This document shows, piece by piece, positions 14,497-23,303 of a stretch of 35,112 bases of DNA. The notes below the pieces were generated by a model. It was not told where the DNA came from and did not search any database. It worked only from the letters and a program-made list of their open reading frames with translations. This stretch comes from Promethearchaeota archaeon (GTDB lineage: Archaea; Asgardarchaeota; Lokiarchaeia; Sigynarchaeales; SOKP01), in contig JAHPYY010000122.1 in NCBI GenBank assembly GCA_019058515.1, positions 1-35,112 of the forward strand. The letters run 5' to 3'. Position 1 is the first letter of the stretch. Every line of letters begins with the position of its first letter. The translations under genes were made by a program, and so were the position numbers.

Positions 14497-15516
14497 TCAC
14501 TTTTGCTCGTCGATTAAAGCGACTTTTGCACCACAATTATTAGGTTTGCATAAATAAATATGACCCCCTACATTTCTTACATGATTGTGAACGAGATTGA
14601 ATAATTTATTTGCCTCGTCGTCACTTTCCACAATACCTAATACACTAGGTCCAAAAGAACTCATACCGTAAGCTTTTACCCCGTTAATTTTTAAAAACTG
14701 AAGCAAATCCTTAACAGTTTTACTCTGAAGATTTATTTCAATACGTTTAAATCCGATCGACTGGATTCTTTCCAAACCTTCACCGAAACAGCGTAAATCG
14801 TTTCTAAGAAGTCCAGGGATTATTTTCATGATAATTTGATGCGAAACTTCGTTGACTTCTTCTTGTGGTATTGGAGTGAACTTTTGAAAAATGCCTACCT
14901 CCTCGTCTCCGTAAGCTCCCTTTTTAACATTAGGTATTATTAATACAAATCTCCAGTTTTCCGGAATTGGATAGGTCATTATTGTTAACGCGGGATCTAC
15001 CGAAGAAGATGCTGATGATGGTAAGAAAGTTTCTTTTTCTTTCCCCCTTCCAAAATCGTGTCCAGCATCAAGTATAAACCCTCCTTTTTGGAAACCTCGC
15101 CACCCTATTCCGGAGGTTCCACCTCTTCCAACGAGTTTTGTAAGATCTTTAACGCTTTGATCGTCAATTTCTTTCAATTTCGTTATAGCGGTTGCTATAG
15201 CGAGAGAAAGTTGCGTTTTTGAACCCAATCCTACATGAGATGGGAAATATCTCTTAAGGTAAAAGTGAAAGTTTTTATTACTAATGTTAAAAGATTTGAA
15301 TATTTTTGAAGCGATTTCATTGATAACTTCAATGGATTCTCTGTAATATTTATTAGTTTCGATTAAGAACTCGTTAGCAGAATTTGATGCTTCTAGCACT
15401 ACATTAGGACGATCTAACATTAGACCTATACCGCCATCTACACGTCCCGTATATCCATTCTCGTCAATAAGCGACAAATGTATTCTGCAAGGCGTAGTTA
15501 TTCTGATGGCAGGCAT
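14497..15516 (-). CDS. mptG: Beta-ribofuranosylaminobenzene 5'-phosphate (RFAP) synthase
   Basis: The 339-residue protein belongs to the GHMP-kinase fold. It opens with TPCRIHLSLIDENGYTGRVDGGIGL (split here as TPCRIHLSLID and GGIGLMLDRP), has a glycine-rich loop HVGLGSKTQLSLA (94-106), and the family element GRGGTSGIGWRGFQKGG (130-146) and LDAGHDFG. RFAP synthase condenses phosphoribosyl diphosphate with 4-aminobenzoate or 4-hydroxybenzoate, releasing CO2 and pyrophosphate, and commits carbon to methanopterin. Length (about 330) is normal and the key motifs are intact. It leads an operon with mptD. A TATA-like box lies about 46 bp upstream, giving a short leader. Confidence 0.93.
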   Translation of the reverse strand: MPAIRITTPCRIHLSLIDENGYTGRVDGGIGLMLDRPNVVLEASNSANEFLIETNKYYRESIEVINEIASKIFKSFNISNKNFHFYLKRYFPSHVGLGSKTQLSLAIATAITKLKEIDDQSVKDLTKLVGRGGTSGIGWRGFQKGGFILDAGHDFGRGKEKETFLPSSASSSVDPALTIMTYPIPENWRFVLIIPNVKKGAYGDEEVGIFQKFTPIPQEEVNEVSHQIIMKIIPGLLRNDLRCFGEGLERIQSIGFKRIEINLQSKTVKDLLQFLKINGVKAYGMSSFGPSVLGIVESDDEANKLFNLVHNHVRNVGGHIYLCKPNNCGAKVALIDEQK

Positions 15517-15556
15517 ATTTTTCCCATATCAATCGATATTGAAAACAATATGAAAA

Positions 15557-15566
15557 ATTTATAAGT
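15557..15566 (-). promoter_or_regulatory. TATA box of the RFAP synthase-mptD operon
   Basis: On the minus strand the sequence reads CTTATAAATT, close to the archaeal box A consensus. Its centre is 46 bp from the ATG at 15516, so transcription would start about 20 bp before it. Confidence 0.5.
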
Positions 15567-15763
15567 TTTTATAAGGTTTTATATTGTTTATTAGCTTTAT
15601 TACTAATTTTGATCTAATTATCGTTATATTTAGGTTTGAATTACAGATACCACTAATTTTTAGTTATCATTTACGATAAAATTATAAAATGTAAAGGTTT
15701 CAAATCAATTATTGAAAAATACACCTTATTTCAAAGAGTTTCTTCTTTAGTAGATTAAGTAGC

Positions 15764-18700
15764 ATGCAATTTGAATATGATAAAGTTCTTGAGAAATGTA
15801 AAAATTTTTTCGATTATTCCTTAGATTTAGTTTATTTGAACGATCTTAAGGGAAATTTTCTTTACGCAAACGATATTGCTTTAAATCTTCTTGGATACAA
15901 CCGAGAAGACATTAAACACCTATCTCTTATAAATTTATTAGATAAGGAAAACCTGAAAAAAGCGATATCTATTACTCAAAAGATTGTGGAAACTGGTATG
16001 CAATCGGAGTATAGTCAATTTAAAATTAAAACCAAAGGGGGAGATGTAATTTACATTGAAACCTACGGTATACCGCTGTTTAAAGAAGGAAAAGTTCACA
16101 GTATAATAGGTATCGGACGAAATATCACCAAACTTCGCAAAAAGGAATTAGAACTCCAAAATTATTACCAAGAACGAGAAGAATTAGAAAAAATTATAAA
16201 TCAAAGTCCGGTCATTGTGTTTTTATGGCGAAATGAACGAGGATGGCCTGTGGAATTTGTCTCTGAAAATATAGCTCATTTTGGTTATACTCCCAGGGAA
16301 TTTCTCTCAGGAAGTATTCCATTTTCAGACATTGTGTATCCTGAGGATTTAGCGAGAGTAACAGAGGAAGTGTCGGAAAATGTAGAAAAAGGATTAAAGG
16401 AATTTACTCAAGAGTATCGAATTGTAAATAAGAATAACGAGGTTAGATGGGTAGATGACAGAACTATCGTGAGGAGGGATTCTAACGGAAATGTTACGCA
16501 TTTTCAAGGGATAGTTTTAGATATCACTTCGAAAAAGGAAATAGAACGGAGTCTTAAGGAATCAGAGCAAAAATTTAGATCCATTTCAGAGCAATCGCTC
16601 TTAGGAATTGGAATTTTACAGGATGAATTTTTAAAGTACGCTAATCAAAGATTAACAAACATTTTTAGATTGGATATAGACAGAACAACTTGGACTTTTT
16701 CGAATTTTGTGAGTATTGTTCATCCTGAGGATAGAGAGAAACTACTCAAACAAGTTCAAAGGAGAAAAGACCGTACTAAAGATACAGTTACATACTATCA
16801 ACTTAGACTATTAAGTGAGAACAATTTAGTCTGGATTAACATATTTTCTAAAATTATTAATTATCAGGGTAAACGGGCAAGTCTAATTACAGTTTTAGAT
16901 GTTACTCCTCAAAAAGAAGCCGAACAACACTTAAAAGAGTCAGAGGAACAGTTCAAAGAGCTGTACAAGGGTGGACCTATTCCCTCATATACATGGAAAT
17001 ACATTGGTGGAGATTTTGAATTGATTGATCATAATAATGCTGCGTACGATTTCACTCGGGGAAATGTTGAAAAATTTCTTGGAAAGAAAGCGACTGAAAT
17101 GTATTCAAATCAGCCCGAAATTATTGAAGATTTAAAATCTTGTTTTGAGGAAAAAAAGACCATTACCAAGAATATAAAGCTTCATATATATGCTTTAAAA
17201 GGAGAGAGAGAGATCGTCGCTACCTACTGTTTTATTCACCCCAATTTAGTGCTAGTTCACGCCAGAGATATTACTGAAAAAAGGATAGTTGAAAGAAAGC
17301 TTGAAGATTCAGAAGAGAAATATCGAAATCTTTTCGAAAAGGCCCCGTACTTCATAGGGTTATTGAACGAAGAAGGAGTATTAGTGGATTGCAACGACGC
17401 AGTATTCGGATTTTTATCGAAACATTCTAAATCTGATTTAGTTGGGCATCATTTCAAGAATATATTTTCTCTTTACGATAAAAATAAATATATTATCCCG
17501 GATCTCGAACAAATTTTAAATGAACTCCTTGTTCATGGAAGAGCTGACGCATTAGATTTCAAACTGTATCGCAGTATTGGAGGATTTATATGGTGTCATT
17601 TGCAAGGGTCGGTTTTTGAATTAGATGGGAGTAAATTCATTCAGATATTGATTCAAAATATAACTGAGAAAAAAGTTTCTGAAGATAAATTAATAGAAAG
17701 CGAGAAATTCTTCCGGAGTATTGCCGAATCTATTCAAGATGGATTATCAATTATTGAGGGGGGAAAAACTGTATACATAAATGATAGAATATCTCAGATT
17801 ACAGGATACAATAATGAAGAATTAATGAATATGACTGATTTCGATTTGGCAGCTCCAGAGGAAATAGATCGCTTAACCGAAGTTTACAAATCTGCTAAAG
17901 AAAAAAAAGAACCTCTTAAGGAGCTTGAATATTGGATTATAACTAAAGACGGAACTCGGAAGTGTATGCAAAATAGATATACAGATTTAAAAGCAAAATC
18001 AGGAGAAAACATACGCTATGTATTAACTACAGATATTACCGAAAGAAAAGAATCAGAAAGAAGGCTAAAAGAGTCGGAGGAAAGATATCGGAAGGCTTAC
18101 GAAAGGGAGAACTTCTACAAAGATCTTTTTGCCCACGACATGAATAATATATTAACGGCGATTAGGATGTCGTTAGACATTTCCCAGCTAAAAACAGAAA
18201 AACTTGAAGGAGGAACAGAAGTATGGGAAATGAATGAAGCGTTAAAAGAACAGGTAAATAGGGGAGCAAACCTAATTCAAAATGTAAGAAAGTTCTCTGA
18301 AATAGAAGAATCTAAAAAGACTTTAACGCGTAAGGATATTTTATCAGAAATTTTATCAGTTAAAGAAATAATGTTAAGAAGGTTTAAAGAAAAGAATATA
18401 AGAATAAACATCAACTACAAAAAGGAAAACTATTTTGTGAATGCTGATGAGTTATTAGGGGATGTGTTTAAAAATATTGTATCGAATGCTATCATGCACA
18501 ATGAAAATATTACCATAGAAATTGATATTCTGATAAATGAAATAACCATCAAAGATGAAAAATTTGTTCAGATAGAGTTAATTGACAACGGAATAGGGAT
18601 TCCCGATAAACGGAAAGAAGAGATTTTTAGAAGAGGATTTAAGGAGTATAAGAGCGTTAGTGGGTTAGGATTAGGGCTTACGTTGGTTAAAACCATTTTG

Positions 18701-18793
18701 GATTATTATGGTGCCACAATTTCAGTCGAAAATAGAATCAAGGATGACTATAGCAAAGGAAGCAATTTCATTATCCGATTTCTGGAATCATAA
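15764..18793 (+). CDS. Soluble multi-PAS histidine kinase
   Basis: The 1009-residue protein has no membrane segment or signal peptide. Six PAS-like regions can be traced: about 8-125, 140-262, 265-386, 392-509, 515-636 and 642-764. Most are linked by short helices such as LKESEQKFRSI and LEDSEEKYRNLF, and several end in the PAC-type ITEKK/ITERK. The kinase part has the phospho-accepting histidine at 791 (FAHDMNNILTAI), the N box around 900-912 (GDVFKNIVSNAIMHN), the G1 box DNGIGIPDKRKEE (941-953) and the G2 box SGLGLGLTLVK (966-976). All key boxes are intact. No response regulator gene is adjacent, so the partner is elsewhere. It is divergent from RFAP synthase. The signal sensed is unknown; no heme or flavin ligand can be named. 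Confidence 0.96.
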   Translation: MQFEYDKVLEKCKNFFDYSLDLVYLNDLKGNFLYANDIALNLLGYNREDIKHLSLINLLDKENLKKAISITQKIVETGMQSEYSQFKIKTKGGDVIYIETYGIPLFKEGKVHSIIGIGRNITKLRKKELELQNYYQEREELEKIINQSPVIVFLWRNERGWPVEFVSENIAHFGYTPREFLSGSIPFSDIVYPEDLARVTEEVSENVEKGLKEFTQEYRIVNKNNEVRWVDDRTIVRRDSNGNVTHFQGIVLDITSKKEIERSLKESEQKFRSISEQSLLGIGILQDEFLKYANQRLTNIFRLDIDRTTWTFSNFVSIVHPEDREKLLKQVQRRKDRTKDTVTYYQLRLLSENNLVWINIFSKIINYQGKRASLITVLDVTPQKEAEQHLKESEEQFKELYKGGPIPSYTWKYIGGDFELIDHNNAAYDFTRGNVEKFLGKKATEMYSNQPEIIEDLKSCFEEKKTITKNIKLHIYALKGEREIVATYCFIHPNLVLVHARDITEKRIVERKLEDSEEKYRNLFEKAPYFIGLLNEEGVLVDCNDAVFGFLSKHSKSDLVGHHFKNIFSLYDKNKYIIPDLEQILNELLVHGRADALDFKLYRSIGGFIWCHLQGSVFELDGSKFIQILIQNITEKKVSEDKLIESEKFFRSIAESIQDGLSIIEGGKTVYINDRISQITGYNNEELMNMTDFDLAAPEEIDRLTEVYKSAKEKKEPLKELEYWIITKDGTRKCMQNRYTDLKAKSGENIRYVLTTDITERKESERRLKESEERYRKAYERENFYKDLFAHDMNNILTAIRMSLDISQLKTEKLEGGTEVWEMNEALKEQVNRGANLIQNVRKFSEIEESKKTLTRKDILSEILSVKEIMLRRFKEKNIRININYKKENYFVNADELLGDVFKNIVSNAIMHNENITIEIDILINEITIKDEKFVQIELIDNGIGIPDKRKEEIFRRGFKEYKSVSGLGLGLTLVKTILDYYGATISVENRIKDDYSKGSNFIIRFLES

Positions 18794-19126
18794 ATATGAA
18801 TAGTTTTTTATTGATTTGGTTAAAAAATTCTTTAATCTTAAAAGGAATCAATTTAAATTGAATAAATTTCACTTTTATCCTTATTAAAAATTTACAACAG
18901 AATATTTAAATTGAGAAATTAATAATATTTTTGGATTGAAATAATTTGCTTTAACTGTTATTCCACAAATACCTATTTTTGGTTGACTTACTCCTCCTAT
19001 GGAATAATACCTCTGATCTCTTTCTTTAATCGTACAACAAGAGGAAAAATTATATTGAATAAAATATTTGAGAGATAAGATCGATTTAACCTTACATTGT
19101 AAACTAAAAATATAAGAGTCATAATT
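18794..19126. other. Intergenic region upstream of glmS, no gene seen
   Basis: These 333 AT-rich bases hold no open frame of note and no RNA gene that I recognise. The only structured element is an 8-bp inverted repeat, TTATTCCA (18958-18965) with TGGAATAA (19000-19007), around a 34-base loop, which could pair in RNA or bind a regulator. No bacterial glmS ribozyme core was recognised. Several TATA-like stretches exist, none at a decisive distance from the glmS ATG. Confidence 0.5.
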
Positions 19127-20953
19127 ATGTGTGGAATATTTGGCGTCGTAACAAAACAGGGGGACATAGCTAACAAATTATTAGTGATCGCAAGAAGATT
19201 ACAATACAGAGGTTACGATAGTCTTGGTTTAGCCACATATCTGGATGGGGAAATAGATCTTAGAAAAAATGTAGGTACTGTAGAAAGCGTAGTTGAAACC
19301 TTGAAGTTAAATCAAATGGTTGGAAATATTGGAATTGGGCAATTACGTTGGTCAACTTTCGGAAAACCAAGTAAATTAAACGCACAACCTCATTTTGGTT
19401 GCAATACTGAAATGGTTGGGGCTCATAATGGTAATATTGTTAGTTATTATCAAACCAAGGAAAATCTTGAGAGTGAAGGACATAATATACTAAGTCAAAA
19501 TGATGGGGAAATATGCGTTCACGCAGCAGAAAAATATTATGACAAAACTAAGGACATGGTAAAGGGAATTATGGGGGGAATTAAAGAAATGGAGGGTGCT
19601 TTCGCATTTATCTGCTTTCATAAAGATACTCCCGAAACCTTATACGCAGCTAAAATGGGTTCCTCACTTGTTATTGGCCTTGGGGCTGGGGAAAATTACA
19701 TAGCATCTGATTTACCTTCAATATTACCCCTAACAAATACATTTGTTTCGCTTAATGATGGAGAAATTGTAGAATTAACTGCTGACACATATAAAATCTA
19801 TAATGCTATTGATGGTTCTGAAATTAAACGAGATCCTAAAGTAACTAACCTATCTGCTGAAGACGCAGTCAAAGGAGAATACGATTATTTCTTAACAAAA
19901 GAAATTTACGAACAAGTAGACACAACTGAAAAGCTAGCGTATGGTTTAGAAAGCGATGTATTGGACGAGTTAGTTGAAAAATTGGCTGATGCTGATATAG
20001 TGTATTTAGTTGGCTGTGGTTCTAGCTTTAATGCGTGCAATGTTGGTTCTTATTATTTAAATAATCTAGCTGGTGTGTTATCTATCCCGGTAATTGGTGG
20101 GAGATTCTTTGAAGAATTTAAGAATTTCAAACCTACAGACAAGATGGTTATACTAAATGTTTCTCAAAGTGGAGAAACTAAGGATATTATAAATACAATC
20201 AATTTTGCAAAACCGAAAGGATTCCATATATTAGGGATGATAAATGTACCGGGATCTACTGTGGAGCGAATGTCAGAAGCATATGCTTACATTGGTGCGG
20301 GTATTGAACGTAGTGTTCCAGCTACAAAAACATACACTAATCAAGTGTTACTATTTCTTATTTTAGCCGCGAGAGTTGGACTAAGAAAGGGAAATATATC
20401 TAATAAAAAGTTTGAAGAACTTAAAGAAGAAATTCATAAAATTTCTGAATTAGTTGAAAAAACAATTAATGATAGTACAGAAAAAGCGCAAAAACTAGCC
20501 AAAGAATTATCAAAAACAAACGCTATGTCTTTACTTGGATATGGAATTACCTATGGGGTCGCTTTAGAAGGAGCTCTTAAAATCCGCGAAATAAATTACA
20601 TATCGGCAGAAGCTATGTATTCCTCGGAATTTAAACACGGACCGTTAAGCATTGTTGGAGATAAATATCCAGTAATATACATTGTCGCTCCCGAAGACAA
20701 ATACTATATGATATCCCATGTTTCGGAAGTCGAATGTCGAAATGGCACACCCATTGTGATTGGTGAATATATTACGGGATTAGATAAACACGTTAAACCA
20801 GACGATTATTTTGAAATACCGAAGTCATCCCAGCTTATTTCACCCATTTTAGCTACAATTCCACTACAGCTACTCGCTTTATACATGTCAATTGAGCGGG
20901 GTATTGATCCTGATTATCCAAGAAACTTGTCAAAAACGTTAACTGTAGATTAA
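19127..20953 (+). CDS. glmS: Glutamine--fructose-6-phosphate aminotransferase (isomerizing)
   Basis: The 608-residue protein is a full-length GlmS. It starts MCGIFGVV, so Cys2 is the N-terminal nucleophile after Met removal. The glutaminase domain (to about 240) has LQYRGYDSLG, GQLRWSTFGKPS and GAHNGNI. Two sugar isomerase (SIS) domains follow, with VGCGSSFNA and NVSQSGETKD in the first and LGYGITYGVALEGALKIREI with the SSEFKHGP segment in the second. It ends YPRNLSKTLTVD, the usual GlmS tail. It makes glucosamine 6-phosphate from fructose 6-phosphate and glutamine, the first step to UDP-GlcNAc for surface glycans and N-glycosylation. It is followed after 15 bases by a PurM-like gene, probably in one transcript; the functional link is unclear. 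Confidence 0.97.
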   Translation: MCGIFGVVTKQGDIANKLLVIARRLQYRGYDSLGLATYLDGEIDLRKNVGTVESVVETLKLNQMVGNIGIGQLRWSTFGKPSKLNAQPHFGCNTEMVGAHNGNIVSYYQTKENLESEGHNILSQNDGEICVHAAEKYYDKTKDMVKGIMGGIKEMEGAFAFICFHKDTPETLYAAKMGSSLVIGLGAGENYIASDLPSILPLTNTFVSLNDGEIVELTADTYKIYNAIDGSEIKRDPKVTNLSAEDAVKGEYDYFLTKEIYEQVDTTEKLAYGLESDVLDELVEKLADADIVYLVGCGSSFNACNVGSYYLNNLAGVLSIPVIGGRFFEEFKNFKPTDKMVILNVSQSGETKDIINTINFAKPKGFHILGMINVPGSTVERMSEAYAYIGAGIERSVPATKTYTNQVLLFLILAARVGLRKGNISNKKFEELKEEIHKISELVEKTINDSTEKAQKLAKELSKTNAMSLLGYGITYGVALEGALKIREINYISAEAMYSSEFKHGPLSIVGDKYPVIYIVAPEDKYYMISHVSEVECRNGTPIVIGEYITGLDKHVKPDDYFEIPKSSQLISPILATIPLQLLALYMSIERGIDPDYPRNLSKTLTVD

Positions 20954-20968
20954 AGTTTAGAGAATTAG

Positions 20969-22378
20969 ATGGATGTGATTAATTTGAGCGATTTAGAAGG
21001 TTTAACGAGAAGGCTTATAGAAAAGAGGTATACCAAGGAAGAAATTATTGTACGTCTTGTTAATGAATATAAAGATTTTAAAGACATTGATAAGGAAGCT
21101 GCAGTCTTGCTTGCTGAAGCGATTTACGATGAATGTAAAAAGAGTGATATAAGCACAATTTCCGATCCCTTTATTAAAGATTTATTAGATATTAATAAAG
21201 CAAATGTGACGATAGGTAAGCAAGGGGTGGGTTGTCGAGGGATTGGAGACTTTTTCGTTCATAAACTACTTGCGAGTTTATCTGAGACAAATAGTAAAAC
21301 CTTTTTATCTCCAACTTCCTTGGATGACGCTGGAGCGGTGACTCTTGGAAATAAGAATTTAAACTTAGGTATGGATTTCAATGCAGACGATCTAATAGTA
21401 GTATCAAAAATGGAAGGGATTCACTCTAGATTAAGCGATTTTCCTTTTATTTGTGGATTTCATGTAACCAGAGCAGCCTTGCGCGATCTATACGTTAAGG
21501 GAGCAAATCCTATTTCCATAATGGTTGATGTACATCTAGGAGACGACGCAGATGTGGGGAAATTATTCGATTTCATGGCGGGTATTTCTACGGTATGCGA
21601 GTTAGCTGATGTGCCAATTACGGCGGGATCAACATTAAGAATTGGGGGAGATATGGTTATTGGTAATAGACTTGTTGGGGGGTTGAGTGGAGTAGGAATA
21701 GCTCAAAAAAGACTATTGGCGCGGAAAAACATTGAAGTAGGTGACAAGATTTTAATGACTGAAGGATCGGGTGGAGGAACCATTACTACTACAGCAGTAT
21801 ACTCTGGGAATCACGAGGTGGTAAAAGAAACGTTGAACATTAAATTTCTCGAAGCTTGTGAAGTGATACTTAATTCCAATTACATTGAAAACATTCACGC
21901 AATGTGCGATGTTACAAATGGAGGGTTGAGGGGTGATTTATACGAAATTAATTACGAGGCAAATTGTGGAGTCGTAGTTTATGAAGAAAAGATAAGACCA
22001 CTCGTTAACGCAAAAGTCCTTGAACTGCTTGAAAAAACGGGTGTTGATTACTTGGGAGTTTCCCTCGACGCGCTTTTAATTTATTGTAAACCTGACATTG
22101 CTGAAACCATTATCGAAGATTTATCAAAAAAAAACATCCAGTGTGCCGAAATTGGAATTGTTGACGAATCTACGACGGTTTCTATTGTTTTTAAGGGAGA
22201 AGGAAAGAAGAAAATCCTTCCGAAGTTTAGAGAATCTGCCTACACTAAAATAAAACAGAAGATTGGAGAAGAAGATCCAAAAACTAAGGTTGAAATGGAA
22301 AAGAAGGTCGAGATGGCAGCTCTCGACTCGTTAGAAAAACGAAAGAGAATTATTGAGTTTATTAGAAAGGGGAATTAA
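20969..22378 (+). CDS. PurM-like AIR synthase-related protein (HypE-like superfamily), function unknown
   Basis: The 469-residue protein has an N-terminal helical extension (about 1-75), then a PurM-type ATP-binding fold. Features include SPTSLDDAGAV, GFHVTRAALRDLYVKGA, the long conserved block DVPITAGSTLRIGGDMVIG, MTEGSGGGTITTTA and CDVTNGGLRGDLYEI. The same pattern occurs in archaeal proteins loosely named 'AIR synthase-related' or 'hydrogenase maturation factor'. The HypE C-terminal PRIC tail, which carries the thiocarboxamide chemistry, is absent; the end is a charged helix. A true HypE role is therefore unlikely, and no hydrogenase genes are seen here. It probably uses ATP to activate a carbonyl or acyl group, as the superfamily does. 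It lies 15 bases after glmS and converges with larE. Confidence 0.82.
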   Translation: MDVINLSDLEGLTRRLIEKRYTKEEIIVRLVNEYKDFKDIDKEAAVLLAEAIYDECKKSDISTISDPFIKDLLDINKANVTIGKQGVGCRGIGDFFVHKLLASLSETNSKTFLSPTSLDDAGAVTLGNKNLNLGMDFNADDLIVVSKMEGIHSRLSDFPFICGFHVTRAALRDLYVKGANPISIMVDVHLGDDADVGKLFDFMAGISTVCELADVPITAGSTLRIGGDMVIGNRLVGGLSGVGIAQKRLLARKNIEVGDKILMTEGSGGGTITTTAVYSGNHEVVKETLNIKFLEACEVILNSNYIENIHAMCDVTNGGLRGDLYEINYEANCGVVVYEEKIRPLVNAKVLELLEKTGVDYLGVSLDALLIYCKPDIAETIIEDLSKKNIQCAEIGIVDESTTVSIVFKGEGKKKILPKFRESAYTKIKQKIGEEDPKTKVEMEKKVEMAALDSLEKRKRIIEFIRKGN

Positions 22379-22390
22379 CCAGCACTAATT

Positions 22391-23197
22391 TTAATTCATG
22401 GAACCCGACCGAAAACCCTCAAGGTCAAGCGTTATATACGTAAAACCAATTTTTTTCAGCTCAGATTTTACACTAGCCATAGCTGATTCGGTAAAAAGCT
22501 TAGGAAACTCGTTTTCATTTACTTCGATCCTAACTAAATTGTCATTATGATATCGCACTCGTAACTGCTCAAAATTAAACTTTTCCCTTAAAAATGCTTC
22601 TGCTTCTAGAATCTTTTTGATTTTTTGCTCTTCCAATGGATAATCATACTGAAATCTCGACGCTATACACGCCATTGAAGGTTTAGAATGCGTTGACAAC
22701 CCGTAATATTTACTTATTTCTCTAATCTCTTCCTTAGAAATCTCACTGTCTAAATACGGAGTGGCAATATTTAACTCTTTTATTGCTTGAGCTCCAGGCC
22801 TAAAATCTTCTAAATCATCAGTGTTTGAACCATCCAATATGACATCAAGACCCATTTCTTCTTGAATTTTAATAAGTTTTGAATAGAGTTCTTTTTTGCA
22901 ATAATAGCACCTGTTTTTGGGATTCGATCTTATTATCTCGTGTTCCAACAAATCAACCTGGAGTATTCTATGGGGAATATCGTATTGTCTAGCGAATTCC
23001 GTAGCTTCAGAAATTTCTGTTTTCGATATGAAGTTGGATTTGACTGAAACAGCAAGAGTTTTTTGAGAATATTGTGATGCTAAATACGCTAATAAAGAGC
23101 TATCTACGCCCCCTGAATATGCCACTATGACTTTTTTTCCTTTTAAAAACTCTAATAACTTTTCTAGCTTCAGTAAGGTTGTATTTTTTAGCTGCAT
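22391..23197 (-). CDS. larE: LarE-type ATP-dependent sulfur transferase
   Basis: The 268-residue protein is a PP-loop ATPase with SGGVDSS (28-34), NRCYYCKKELY (95-105), DGSNTDD (122-128), FRPG and SMACIASRF (174-182), and ends in LDLEGFRSGSMN, as LarE does. Three cysteines stand at 97, 100 and 177. Cys177 aligns with the sacrificial cysteine of L. plantarum LarE. The extra CxxC marks the three-cysteine type that holds a [4Fe-4S] cluster and may use an added sulfide instead of destroying its own cysteine. LarE converts the pyridinium dicarboxylate precursor into the nickel-pincer nucleotide of lactate racemase-type enzymes. No larA, larB or larC is in the window, so the client is elsewhere. 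A TATA box lies 41 bp upstream. Confidence 0.93.
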   Translation of the reverse strand: MQLKNTTLLKLEKLLEFLKGKKVIVAYSGGVDSSLLAYLASQYSQKTLAVSVKSNFISKTEISEATEFARQYDIPHRILQVDLLEHEIIRSNPKNRCYYCKKELYSKLIKIQEEMGLDVILDGSNTDDLEDFRPGAQAIKELNIATPYLDSEISKEEIREISKYYGLSTHSKPSMACIASRFQYDYPLEEQKIKKILEAEAFLREKFNFEQLRVRYHNDNLVRIEVNENEFPKLFTESAMASVKSELKKIGFTYITLDLEGFRSGSMN

Positions 23198-23232
23198 GTT
23201 GTTTGAATCCTAGTTAAAAAAGAGAAATAATG

Positions 23233-23242
23233 TTTATATAAA
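23233..23242 (-). promoter_or_regulatory. TATA box of larE
   Basis: The minus strand reads TTTATATAAA, a palindromic and near-ideal archaeal TATA box. Its centre is 41 bp from the larE ATG, giving a leader of about 15 bases. Confidence 0.5.
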
Positions 23243-23303
23243 TTAAGATTATAACAGAGAGACCAGATCAAATTTATATTTCTTAAAATAAGGAAATTTA
23301 CTT

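Noticed and set aside
14309..14536. 75-codon minus-strand frame overlapping mptD and the RFAP synthase end
   Set aside because: It overlaps two recognised genes in another frame and has no motif.
18794..19126. glmS ribozyme or riboswitch
   Set aside because: No recognisable ribozyme core or conserved pairing apart from one 8-bp inverted repeat; the known ribozyme class is bacterial.
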